DNA from: Sva-07 sp963716095
Lineage (GTDB): Bacteria; Actinomycetota; Acidimicrobiia; Acidimicrobiales; Ilumatobacteraceae
Direction of reading: 5' to 3'
Assembly (NCBI GenBank): GCA_963716095.1
Contig: CAVQSV010000023.1
Span: 797,796 to 861,795, forward strand
DNA length: 64,000 nt
This document shows, in pieces, positions 19,390 through 27,296 of this stretch. Each line of letters begins with the position of its first letter. The stretch's first letter is position 1. The notes below the pieces were generated by a model. That model did not search any database. It was given only the letters and a program-made list of their open reading frames with translations, and was not told the origin of the DNA. The translations under genes were made by a program, and so were the position numbers.

Positions 19390-19395
19390 TAGGCT
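19390..19395 (+). promoter_or_regulatory. -10 box (TAGGCT), leaderless type
   Basis: TAGGCT ends 7 bases before the ATG at 19403, supporting that start. Confidence 0.35.
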
Positions 19396-19402
19396 CGCGG
19401 CG

Positions 19403-19906
19403 ATGGTCGAGATCGATCGAGTTCGACGTCCGTTCTGGGCGCACCAGCTCGTCGAGTACCTGCTCGGCATCGGGCTGATCAGTGCGGCGGTGCAGATGCC
19501 GCAGCCGGCGGTGCCAGCGGTGCTCGGGCTGGTCATCATCCTCAATGCTGCCGTGGCGAAGGGCGCCGCCGGTGCGTTTCGTCTCGCGGGCAAGCGCGCC
19601 CACAGGTACCTCGACGTGGTCGTGATGCTGTTGCTCGTTGCCGGCGCTGTCCAGCCGTGGATCTCGATCGACAACACCAGCCGGCTCCTTCTCGGCGGGA
19701 TTGCGTTCGTGTTGTGGTTCGTCTGGTTCCACACCGACTTCACCGACAAGGTGCCCCGCTCCGAGCGCAAGTCGGCGTCCACCGGTGCCGACCGGCCGAC
19801 GAGCGAGAACATCGGGCGCGGCGCTGGCCGTGCGGTCGGCGGCGGCGTCAATTCGTTGAAGCGTTGGAAGGACTCGTTCGACAGCGGCGCCGACGCCGAC
19901 GACTGA
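19403..19906 (+). CDS. Small multi-pass membrane protein, function unknown
   Basis: A 167-aa product starting MVEIDRVRRPFWAHQLVEYL. Three or four hydrophobic segments are visible: around residues 15-35 (LLGIGLISAAVQ), 38-58 (VPAVLGLVIILNAAV), 75-92 (VVVMLLLVAGAVQPWI) and 98-115 (LLLGGIAFVLWFVWF). A hydrophilic tail with charged residues ends GADADD. No family recognised. It diverges from the SDR gene and precedes the PLP lyase by 34 bases. Confidence 0.7.
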   Translation: MVEIDRVRRPFWAHQLVEYLLGIGLISAAVQMPQPAVPAVLGLVIILNAAVAKGAAGAFRLAGKRAHRYLDVVVMLLLVAGAVQPWISIDNTSRLLLGGIAFVLWFVWFHTDFTDKVPRSERKSASTGADRPTSENIGRGAGRAVGGGVNSLKRWKDSFDSGADADD

Positions 19907-19927
19907 GCAGCCCACCGCAGGCGGCGG

Positions 19928-19933
19928 TACCGT
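19928..19933 (+). promoter_or_regulatory. -10 box (TACCGT) of the PLP lyase gene
   Basis: TACCGT ends 7 bases before the ATG at 19941. Confidence 0.35.
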
Positions 19934-19940
19934 CGCCGTG

Positions 19941-21042
19941 ATGACCGACTGGACCACGTCGACCTGGCTGGTGGCCGGCGCCCGCAACTCGGACGCCAGG
20001 CGAGCCACTCAACGTGCCCCCGGTCTTCGCGTCGAACTTCTACCTCACCGACGACCGCGTCTACAGCCGAGCCGAGGGCACACCGACCACCGATGCGCTC
20101 GAAGAGCTGCTCGGCCGTCTCGACGGGGGCCGGGCGCTGGCGTTCGCGTCAGGGATGGCGGCGGCGGCCGTCGTGTTCCAGCGTCTCGCGGTCGGGGCGC
20201 AGATCGCAGTGCCGACCGACCCGTACCACGGTGTCGCCGGCATCGTCGCGGAGGGTGAGCAGCAGGGACGATGGACCGTCCGTCGGCTCGACCAGGCCGA
20301 CACCGACGCGTGGGTCGAGGCGGTGGGCGAGTGCGACCTCGTGTGGCTCGAGTCGCCCGAGAACCCCCTGATCACTGTCGCCGATCTCCCGACGATCTGC
20401 TCGGTGCCGCGCTCGCCCGACACGATCGTGGCGGTCGACAGCACCTTTGCGACGCCGCTGAACCAGCAGCCGCTGGCGCTCGGCGCCGACGTGGTGATGC
20501 ACTCGGCGACCAAGTTCATCGGCGGCCACTCCGATCTGCTCGCCGGGGTGCTCGTGGTCGACCGCGACGACCTCCACGACGAGTTCCACCAGCGTCGGCT
20601 GCTGCACGGTGCGTCGATCGGCGCGATGGAAGCGTTCCTGACGATCCGCGGTGCCCGCACGATGGGGTTGCGACTCGACCGAGCGCAGGCCAACGCGATG
20701 GAGCTCGCTCGTCGCCTCGAAGCTCACCCCGACGTGCTCCGGGTCCGCTACCCGGGTCTGCCGAGCCACCCGACCCATGCGATTGCCGCACGCTTCATGT
20801 CCGGGTTCGGGGCGATGCTGTCGTTCGAGACCGCCGGCGACGGCGCACGTGCAACGCAGGTGTGCGAACGAGTCGAGCTGATCAATCACGCCACCAGCCT
20901 GGGCGGGGTCGAATCGACGATGGAACGACGCGCGGCGATCCCGGGCCAGGAACGGATCCCGCCCACCCTCATCCGCTTCAGCGTCGGCTGCGAGGACGTC
21001 GAGGACCTGTGGGCCGACCTCGACCGGGCCCTGCGACCGTGA
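19941..21042 (+). pseudogene. Cystathionine gamma-synthase/lyase family PLP enzyme, frameshifted near the N-terminus
   Basis: PLP-dependent trans-sulfuration enzyme (MetB/MetC/gamma-lyase family). The ATG at 19941 gives MTDWTTSTWLVAGARNSD. An indel near 19993-19997 separates it from the remainder, which reads PGEPLNVPPVFASNFYLTDD, RVYSRAEGTPTTDALEELL, then SGMAAAAVVFQRL, AVDSTFATPLNQQPL and the PLP lysine in VMHSATKFIGGHSDLLAG. Corrected length is about 367 aa, normal for the family. Whether it forms or cleaves cystathionine or uses another gamma-substituted substrate cannot be told. The stop overlaps the Nudix start. Confidence 0.87.
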
Positions 21043-21698
21043 GCGAACGGCGCCCGGGCGGGAAGCAGCAGATCCCCCGGCCGGAGGTCTGGACCGCGCA
21101 CGACGAGACGCCCTGGGACGTCGGGGCGACGTGGACGGCGGCCGAACTCGTCGCCAACGTGCCCGAACGTTCGGCACCGTTGCTGCCGTCGTTCCCCGAT
21201 GCGCGGGTGTCGGCGGTGCTGATCGCGCTCGCCGACGGGCCCGGCGGCGCCGAGGTGCTGCTCACACGCCGGTCGATGCAGATGCGCAACCACAAGGGCG
21301 AGATCAGCTTCCCCGGGGGGCGGCTCGACCCCGGCGAGACGCCGCTCGAGACGGCGCTGCGCGAAGCGCACGAGGAGGTCGGGCTCGACCCGACCGCTCC
21401 CGAGATCGTGGGTGAACTCGCGCATCTCAACACGATCGTGAGCAAGAGCTACATCGTGCCGATCGTGTCGATGCTCGATCACCGACCCGAGCTCGAGCCG
21501 CTGACCTTCGAGGCCGATCGGGTGTTCTGGACGCCGATCGCCGAGCTGACTCGGCCCGGCACCTACCACCAGGAGCGATGGGGGAGTCCGCCGCTCGACC
21601 GTCCGCTGCACTTCTTCGAACTCGACGACGAGACCGTGTGGGGCGCCACCGCGCACATGCTGGTCGACCTGCTGACCGGGCGGACGACCCGGCGCTAG
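21039..21698 (+). CDS. Nudix hydrolase, CoA pyrophosphatase-like
   Basis: The Nudix box is complete: GGRLDPGETPLETALREAHE followed by EVGL. It is preceded by KGEISFPGG as in the NudL/CoA diphosphatase group, which splits CoA into 3',5'-ADP and phosphopantetheine. 219 aa; GTG start at 21039 overlaps the preceding stop by 4 bases. The first 50 residues are a poorly conserved extension. CoA-pyrophosphatase assignment is by similarity of the box and flanks only. Confidence 0.82.
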   Translation: MSERRPGGKQQIPRPEVWTAHDETPWDVGATWTAAELVANVPERSAPLLPSFPDARVSAVLIALADGPGGAEVLLTRRSMQMRNHKGEISFPGGRLDPGETPLETALREAHEEVGLDPTAPEIVGELAHLNTIVSKSYIVPIVSMLDHRPELEPLTFEADRVFWTPIAELTRPGTYHQERWGSPPLDRPLHFFELDDETVWGATAHMLVDLLTGRTTRR

Positions 21699-21714
21699 CG
21701 ATCAGCTGTCGGGC

Positions 21715-22497
21715 TCAGGTGCTCCAGCCCCCGCTGAAGCTGAAGAACTGTCCGGTCTGGAACCGGCTGCTGCCGTCGAGCAGCACCGAGGTGAACGCGG
21801 CGAGTTCGTCCATCGTGCCGAGCTTGCGCATCGGCACCTGGGCCTCGATCGCGGCCCGGCGTTCGGGGTCCGTGTCGGCCCGTGAGGCCTTCAGGAAACC
21901 GGGGAAGTCCATGTAGTTGGTGCCGACCGCGTTGACCTGGACGCCATCACGAGCATGCTCGAGTCCGACCGCCCGAACGATTCCGTTGGCACCGGCGCGG
22001 GTGCCGCCGTAGATCGACGTGATCGGGTCGGGCCGGGCACCGGTGGCGGAGGTGAACACGACGACCTGGCCCTGCTTCGCATCGACCATCGTCGGCAGCA
22101 CTGCTTGCAGCCCGTGGAAGACCATGTCGAGGTTCATGCGCTTCACGCGCTCCCACTGGTCGATCGTCATGTCGAGGAACTTGCCGACGACGATCAGCCC
22201 GGTGACGAGACATGCCGAATCGAGGCGCCCGAAGCGGTCGAGCGTCTGGGCGACGAGCGCCTGGTTGCCCTCGGCCGTCGAGAGGTCGACGTCGGTCACC
22301 GTGTGGACCGCTGCACCGAGTGCCTCGAGCTCGGGGAGCTGATCGTCGAACGATTCCTCGACGCCGACCATCGTGTCGTCGCCGGCCGCGCCCTGCAGCA
22401 CGAGGTCGTAGCCACGGCTCGCCAACGAGCGTGCCAGCGCCGGTCCGACGTAACCGGTGGCCATGGTGATCAGTGCAACAGGACGCGACTCGCTCAT
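21715..22497 (-). CDS. Short-chain dehydrogenase/reductase-like protein with Arg in place of the catalytic Lys
   Basis: A 260-aa SDR fold: VALITMATGYVGPALARSLA at the nucleotide site, DVDLSTAEGNQALVAQTLD, VVVFTSATGA with the serine, then Tyr in SIYGGTRAGANGIVRAV and the C-terminal GQFFSFSGGWST. The nucleotide motif is degenerate (TMATGYVG instead of TGxxxGIG), and the YxxxK pair reads Y-G-G-T-R. A change of cofactor handling or loss of dehydrogenase activity is possible. ATG at 22497; a CACGAT box lies 6 bases upstream. Confidence 0.8.
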   Translation of the reverse strand: MSESRPVALITMATGYVGPALARSLASRGYDLVLQGAAGDDTMVGVEESFDDQLPELEALGAAVHTVTDVDLSTAEGNQALVAQTLDRFGRLDSACLVTGLIVVGKFLDMTIDQWERVKRMNLDMVFHGLQAVLPTMVDAKQGQVVVFTSATGARPDPITSIYGGTRAGANGIVRAVGLEHARDGVQVNAVGTNYMDFPGFLKASRADTDPERRAAIEAQVPMRKLGTMDELAAFTSVLLDGSSRFQTGQFFSFSGGWST

Positions 22498-22542
22498 CGG
22501 TCCATCGTGCCAGGCCTGTCGCTGCACCTCCGACTCGGCAGA

Positions 22543-22587
22543 AGCGATGAGTTTCCGCGCGACCTGTCGTCGCGCAGACTCATCGCT
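22543..22587 (-). terminator. Long interrupted hairpin at the 3' end of the decarboxylase gene
   Basis: Outer arms AGCGATGAGT/ACTCATCGCT (10 bp) and inner arms GCGCGAC/GTCGCGC (7 bp) around loop CTGTC. The outer right arm includes the decarboxylase stop codon, so this is most likely its terminator. Confidence 0.6.
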
Positions 22588-23995
22588 CGGTGGGGGCGGT
22601 GTGTTGGAGGAGGTGCCAGGCAGCTTCCACGTGCTGACGTTCGGTGCTGCGGGCACCGATCGAGATGCGCAGCACCGAACGGCCATCGAGAACGGTGCGC
22701 GTGAGCAACGCCTCTCCGGTCGCATTCACCGCCTCGATCAGCTCATCGGTCGCTTGGTCGCCGCTTCGCATGGCGACACACACGAGGTTCAGGGGGTGCG
22801 GGGCCACGATCTCGAACCGGTCGTCGTCGGCGATCCAACCGGCCAGCTCCTGGGTGAGTTCGACGTGGCGCCGGATCATCGTCTGGAATGACTCGACACC
22901 GTCGCTGCGAATCGCGAACCACAGCTTGAGCGCCCTGAAGCGACGACCGAGCGGTATCTGCCAGTCGCGGTAGTCGATCACGGCGCCGGCCTCTGCCGCT
23001 TCGGAGCGGAGGTACTCGGGAAGGATGCTGAGCGCGCCGAGCAGTGCTGCCCGGTCGGCGGTCCAGTAGAGGTCGCAGTCGAAGTTCACACCCATCCACT
23101 TGTGCGGGTTGGTGCAGTACGAGTCGGCGAACTCGAGCCCGTCGTTCATCCACCGGAACTCTGGCGCAAGGGTCGCAATGCCGGACATCGCTGCGTCGAC
23201 GTGCAGCCAGAGGCCCTCGCGGGCGCAGATCTCGCCGATCTCCGGTGTGGGATCGAACGCCATCGACGATGTCGTGCCGTGCGTCGAGCACACGAAGAAC
23301 GGCACGAGCCCGGCAGCCCGGTCGGTTGCGATCATCTCGGCGAGTGCGTCGGGGCGCATCGCGAACGAGTCGTCATGCGCCACGGTGCGGGTCCGGTCGG
23401 TGCCGATGCCGGCGATCCGCAGGCCCTTCTCGATACTCGAGTGGGCCTGCGAGGTGGCATAGGCAACGAGCCGGGTCGTGTCGCCGTCGTGGTTGATCGT
23501 GCCGCCCGTGGCGCGCCAGCGAGCGGACAGGATCGCCACCAGCGTTGCTTCGCTGGCAGTGCCCTGGATCACCCCGCCGCCGGCCTCGCTGGTCGACCGG
23601 AACCGTTCGGGGAGGTCGAGCAGCTCCTGCATCCAGTCGAGCATGAGCGTTTCGACCTCGGTGCAGGCGGGTGAAGTCACCCAGCTCATCCCCTGAACGC
23701 CGAGCCCGGCGGACAGCAGCTCGCCGAGAATCGACGGAAACGAGGTGTTCGACGGGAAATAGGCAAAGAAGTTCGGGTGCTGCCACTGGGTCAGACCCGG
23801 CACGACGACGCGCTCGACGTCGGCCATCACCGCATCGAACGACTCGACCTCGGTCGGTGGATGCTCGGGCAGCTGCGACCGCACGTCACCTGGCTGCACC
23901 GTCGAGCCGACGGGCCGGCCCTCGACGCTGCCGATGTAGTCGGCGATCCAGTCGATCAACTCGTGGCCATGGCGGCGGAATTCGTCGGGTGTCAC
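22580..23995 (-). CDS. Pyridoxal-dependent decarboxylase (aromatic-L-amino-acid decarboxylase type)
   Basis: Group II PLP decarboxylase. The 471-aa product begins (GTG) MTPDEFRRHGHELIDWIADY. It shows LTQWQHPNFFAYFPSNTSFP, the substrate/PLP segment WVTSPACTEVETLMLDWMQE, HVDAAMSG and the PLP lysine in SYCTNPHKWMGVNFDCD. These features match the DOPA/tryptophan decarboxylase branch rather than GadB glutamate decarboxylase. Substrate is probably an aromatic amino acid but not provable here. The longer upstream reading runs through a palindrome and is unlikely. Confidence 0.88.
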   Translation of the reverse strand: MTPDEFRRHGHELIDWIADYIGSVEGRPVGSTVQPGDVRSQLPEHPPTEVESFDAVMADVERVVVPGLTQWQHPNFFAYFPSNTSFPSILGELLSAGLGVQGMSWVTSPACTEVETLMLDWMQELLDLPERFRSTSEAGGGVIQGTASEATLVAILSARWRATGGTINHDGDTTRLVAYATSQAHSSIEKGLRIAGIGTDRTRTVAHDDSFAMRPDALAEMIATDRAAGLVPFFVCSTHGTTSSMAFDPTPEIGEICAREGLWLHVDAAMSGIATLAPEFRWMNDGLEFADSYCTNPHKWMGVNFDCDLYWTADRAALLGALSILPEYLRSEAAEAGAVIDYRDWQIPLGRRFRALKLWFAIRSDGVESFQTMIRRHVELTQELAGWIADDDRFEIVAPHPLNLVCVAMRSGDQATDELIEAVNATGEALLTRTVLDGRSVLRISIGARSTERQHVEAAWHLLQHTAPTER

Positions 23996-24012
23996 GCGCT
24001 GGATCGTACGTC

Positions 24013-24045
24013 GTGGTTCCCCGTGCCCAGGGCACGGGGAACCAC
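24013..24045 (-). terminator. Perfect 16-bp inverted repeat with 1-base centre
   Basis: GTGGTTCCCCGTGCCC, A, then the exact reverse complement. It starts 3 bases beyond the stop of the small membrane protein gene on the minus strand, so it is a very strong terminator hairpin, placed just before the decarboxylase start. Confidence 0.7.
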
Positions 24046-24047
24046 GC

Positions 24048-24404
24048 TCACGACTCGGTGGCCGAAGCCGCAGCGTTCTTCTGGCTGCGTCGAACACCCC
24101 AGGCGACGCGGCCGAACACGAGGAGGAGTCCCGACACCATCACGATGGCGACGACGTTCTGATGCCAGCCGCCTCGGGCTTCGCTGCCGCACCCGGGTCG
24201 CTGCAACATGCCGATGCAGTCGGTGAGGTTGCGTTCGTCGGGGAGGAACGGATTGGCCTCGTCGATGACGAGCTCGGTCGTCGGGGGCGCAGTTGGCTCG
24301 GGCGGCGTCGTCGTCGCAGCGGCCGGTTGGGGTGCGAGCAGTCCGGCGGTCAGCGCCAGCGCGAACAGGATGCGGATGATCCACGGGCCTGATCTACGAT
24401 TCAC
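24048..24404 (-). CDS. Secreted/anchored small membrane protein, unknown function
   Basis: 118 aa: signal peptide MNRRSGPWIIRILFALALTA followed by AGLLAPQPAAA, a Thr/Pro-rich linker (TTTPPEPTAPPTTEL), a short extracellular part with two cysteines (DCIGMLQRPGCG), one transmembrane helix (VVAIVMVSGLLLVFGRVAW) and a basic end. The two cysteines could form a disulfide. Its start is 4 bases from the guaA TTG on the other strand, so the two share a divergent promoter region. No family recognised. Confidence 0.72.
   Translation of the reverse strand: MNRRSGPWIIRILFALALTAGLLAPQPAAATTTPPEPTAPPTTELVIDEANPFLPDERNLTDCIGMLQRPGCGSEARGGWHQNVVAIVMVSGLLLVFGRVAWGVRRSQKNAAASATES
24395..24400 (+). promoter_or_regulatory. 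-10 box (TACGAT) of guaA, leaderless type
   Basis: TACGAT ends 8 bases before the TTG at 24409. It lies inside the beginning of the divergent small membrane protein gene and supports TTG as the guaA start. Confidence 0.4.
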
Positions 24405-24408
24405 ACCC

Positions 24409-25980
24409 TTGAGTCAACCGCAGCATCACGACGTCCACACCAACAGGCCCACCGTCCTCGTCGTCGACTTCGGCGCCCAGTACGCCCAGCTGATCGCGCG
24501 CCGGGTGCGTGAGCTGAAGGTGTACTCCGAGATCGTTCCGCATCGCATCACCGCAGCCGAGGTCGCCGACCGTGCACCAGCGGCGATCATCCTGTCCGGC
24601 GGCCCGAAGAGCGTCCACGTCGAGGGGGCGCCGTCGCTCGACCCGGCGATCTTCGAGCTCGGCGTGCCGGTGCTCGGCATCTGCTACGGGGCGCAGCTGA
24701 TCGGTCAGCAACTCGGCGGCGTGGTGGGACGCGGAATGCAGGGCGAGTACGGGCGGGCTCGCATGACCCGCACCGGCCCGTCGCTGCTGCTCCCCGACGA
24801 TGCGCCGTTGGAACACGATGTGTGGATGAGCCACTTCGACGGTGTGACCGAGGCACCCGTTGGATTCACGGTCACCGCGACCACGCCGGGCGCGCCGGTG
24901 GCGATGCTGGAGAACGACGAGCGTCGGATCTACGGGGTTCAGTTCCATCCCGAGGTCGTCCATTCGCCCCACGGGATGGCCGTGATGGCACGATTCCTGC
25001 ACGAGCGGGCGGGCATCCCGAACGAGTGGGAGATGTCGTCGGTGATCGACGAACAGGTCGCCGAGATCCGTGAGCGCGTCGGTACCGACCGGGTGATCTG
25101 CGGGTTGTCCGGTGGCGTCGACTCGTCGGTTGCGGCAGCGCTCGTGCACCAGGCGATCGGACATCAGCTCACCTGCATCTACGTCGACACCGGCCTGATG
25201 CGCAAAGGCGAGAGCGAACAGGTCGTCGAGACGTTCCGGCGCAACCTCGGCATCGAGCTGATCCACGTCGACGCCGGCGAGCGGTTCTTCGCCGCGCTGG
25301 AAGGCGTCACCGAGCCGGAGGCGAAACGAAAGGCCATCGGGGAACAGTTCATCCGGGTGTTCGAGGAGAACACCGGCGGACTCACCGATGCGAAGTGGTT
25401 GGTGCAGGGAACGTTGTATCCCGACCTGATCGAGAGCGGCGGCACCGATGGCAGCGCCTCGGTGATCAAGAGTCACCACAACGTCGGTGGGCTGCCCGAC
25501 GACATGGAACTCGAGCTGATCGAACCGTTGCGAGAGCTCTTCAAAGACGAGGTCCGCAAGCTCGGCCTCGAACTCGGCCTGCCCGACGAGATGGTGTGGC
25601 GTCAGCCGTTCCCCGGTCCCGGCCTCGGCGTGCGGATCATCGGCGAGGTCACCCCTGAACGGGTGGCGCTACTGCAAGAAGCCGACGCGATCGTCCGCGA
25701 GGAACTCCGCCTCGCCGGACTCGAACGCGAGATCTGGCAGTCGTTCGCCGTGCTCGCCGACATCCGCTCGGTCGGTGTGATGGGCGACGAACGCACCTAC
25801 GGCCACCCCATCATCATCCGTGCGGTCACCAGCGACGACGCGATGACCGCTGACTGGGCTCGGATTCCCTACGACGTGCTCGAGGTGATGTCGCAGCGCA
25901 TCATCAACGAGGTGCCGGGCATCAACCGGGTGGCCTACGACATCACGTCGAAGCCCCCCGGCACCATCGAGTGGGAATGA
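24409..25980 (+). CDS. guaA: GMP synthase (glutamine-hydrolysing)
   Basis: Makes GMP from XMP, ATP and glutamine. N-terminal amidotransferase: VLVVDFGAQYAQLIARRVRE, nucleophile in VLGICYGAQLIGQQLGG, and His/Glu in VQFHPEVVHSP. Then the ATP pyrophosphatase with PP-loop ICGLSGGVDSSVAAALVHQ and the dimerisation domain with WRQPFPGPGLGVRIIGEV and the terminal DITSKPPGTIEWE. From TTG 24409 the protein is 523 aa, exactly the family size. The only longer readings start inside the divergent gene. Confidence 0.96.
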   Translation: MSQPQHHDVHTNRPTVLVVDFGAQYAQLIARRVRELKVYSEIVPHRITAAEVADRAPAAIILSGGPKSVHVEGAPSLDPAIFELGVPVLGICYGAQLIGQQLGGVVGRGMQGEYGRARMTRTGPSLLLPDDAPLEHDVWMSHFDGVTEAPVGFTVTATTPGAPVAMLENDERRIYGVQFHPEVVHSPHGMAVMARFLHERAGIPNEWEMSSVIDEQVAEIRERVGTDRVICGLSGGVDSSVAAALVHQAIGHQLTCIYVDTGLMRKGESEQVVETFRRNLGIELIHVDAGERFFAALEGVTEPEAKRKAIGEQFIRVFEENTGGLTDAKWLVQGTLYPDLIESGGTDGSASVIKSHHNVGGLPDDMELELIEPLRELFKDEVRKLGLELGLPDEMVWRQPFPGPGLGVRIIGEVTPERVALLQEADAIVREELRLAGLEREIWQSFAVLADIRSVGVMGDERTYGHPIIIRAVTSDDAMTADWARIPYDVLEVMSQRIINEVPGINRVAYDITSKPPGTIEWE

Positions 25981-26042
25981 AGGCTGTGACACGCGACACA
26001 TCAAGTTTCGTCAGGGTTTCGCAACACATTCGTCACAATCGG

Positions 26043-26048
26043 TAGGCT
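26043..26048 (+). promoter_or_regulatory. -10 box (TAGGCT) of the NlpC/P60 gene
   Basis: TAGGCT lies 13 bases before the ATG at 26062, in the most AT-rich part of the intergenic region. Confidence 0.35.
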
Positions 26049-26061
26049 CACAGTTCCAACT

Positions 26062-27261
26062 ATGCGGCAACCTCTGAAGCAACTCCTGCGCGGCGTTCCC
26101 ATCGCTCTCGCCATCACGTTTGCCGCCCCCGCGGTGTTTCCCACCGCCGTCGAAGCCCAGAGCGTCGACCAGCAGCGCCAACGGGTCGAAGACATCGTCG
26201 ACGAACTCGAGCGGCTCGAAGAGCGCGCACGGATCCTCGGCGAGGACTACGTCGAAGCGATCGACACCAAGGGCCAGCTCGACACCGAGATCGCCGACGC
26301 CGAATCCCGAATCGCCGAGCAGGAAGCCGAGCTCAACCAGCTGCGCGCCAGTCTCAGCGACATGGCGCTGCGCTCGTTCGTGGGCGGCGGCTCGGTTCCG
26401 CTCGGCCCGCTGTTCGAAGACTCGGCGAACATCAACGACGCCGTCAAGCGCGACGAACTCGCCCGTGTGGCCCTGAGTGCCGGCGACGTCACCACCGACG
26501 AACTCGACGCCCTCGTCGATGACATCAACGACGAGAAGGACGCGCTCGGGCAGAAGCTCGAACAGGCCGATCAGCTCGCTGCATCGCTCACCGACGCCCA
26601 AGCCGAAACCGAGCGGTTGACCGGCGAATACACCGAGGCCCGCGTCGAAGCCGAGGCCACACTCGGCCGCCTCGTCGCCGAAGAAGAGCAGCGCCGAGCC
26701 GAAGAGTCGGCGCGGCGTCTGCGCGAGCAGGCCGCAGCGGCCGCTGCGAGTTCGTCGTCGACGTCGAGCAGTAGCTCGTCCGATTCCGGCGGCAGCTCCT
26801 CGAACTCCGGCAGTACCTCGTCCTCGTCCACCTCGTCGTCGAGCGGCTCGAGCTCCAGCGGTGCCGCATCGTCGGGCAGCGGTGGCGGGTACTCCACCCC
26901 GGCGGTCTCGTCGCGTTCGGGGATCGCCGTGCAGGCAGCCCTCGCCCAGCAGGGTGTCCCGTACCGGTACGCGGCGTCGAGTCCAGGTGTCGCCTTCGAC
27001 TGCTCCGGACTCACCGCCTACGCCTGGAGCCAGGCGGGCGTCGGCCTGCCGCATCAGAGCCGTGCCCAGTACGCCTCGACCCCGCGGGTTCCGAAGGACT
27101 CGGCGCAGCCCGGCGACCTGATCTTCTTCTACAGCCCGATCAGCCACGTCAGCATCTACCTCGGCAACGGCATGCACGTGCACGCACCCAACACCGGCAG
27201 CGTCGTGAGCATCAGCTCGGTCAACTGGGGCAAGGTCACCGGCGTCGGCCGCCCAGGCTGA
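26062..27261 (+). CDS. Secreted NlpC/P60 peptidoglycan endopeptidase with coiled-coil stalk
   Basis: 399 aa. A signal peptide (residues 1-32, cleavage after TAVEA) is followed by a long coiled coil (about 35-225) typical of RipA-like hydrolases. A Ser/Gly-rich linker (about 228-275) and a C-terminal NlpC/P60 domain follow. The catalytic cysteine is in VAFDCSGLTAYAWSQAG (Cys314) and the histidine in ISHVSIYLGNGMHVHAP. This class cuts D-Glu-mDAP bonds during daughter-cell separation; the coiled coil probably controls activity or localisation. The Ser-rich linker is of low sequence complexity and may vary in length between strains. Confidence 0.92.
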   Translation: MRQPLKQLLRGVPIALAITFAAPAVFPTAVEAQSVDQQRQRVEDIVDELERLEERARILGEDYVEAIDTKGQLDTEIADAESRIAEQEAELNQLRASLSDMALRSFVGGGSVPLGPLFEDSANINDAVKRDELARVALSAGDVTTDELDALVDDINDEKDALGQKLEQADQLAASLTDAQAETERLTGEYTEARVEAEATLGRLVAEEEQRRAEESARRLREQAAAAAASSSSTSSSSSSDSGGSSSNSGSTSSSSTSSSSGSSSSGAASSGSGGGYSTPAVSSRSGIAVQAALAQQGVPYRYAASSPGVAFDCSGLTAYAWSQAGVGLPHQSRAQYASTPRVPKDSAQPGDLIFFYSPISHVSIYLGNGMHVHAPNTGSVVSISSVNWGKVTGVGRPG

Positions 27262-27282
27262 TCCCCGAGCGCCCGGCGCGGC

Positions 27283-27288
27283 TACGGT
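27283..27288 (+). promoter_or_regulatory. -10 box (TACGGT), leaderless type
   Basis: TACGGT ends 8 bases before the GTG at 27297. Confidence 0.35.
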
Positions 27289-27296
27289 CCGGGACC

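Noticed and set aside
26000..26061. Cyclic-di-AMP riboswitch before the cell-wall hydrolase gene
   Set aside because: Only about 80 bases lie between guaA and the ATG, too short for that riboswitch, and its conserved core is not visible.
26740..26880. Serine-codon repeats in the NlpC/P60 gene considered as a DNA repeat element or CRISPR
   Set aside because: No regular unit with spacers; it is a low-complexity Ser/Gly linker inside an intact gene.
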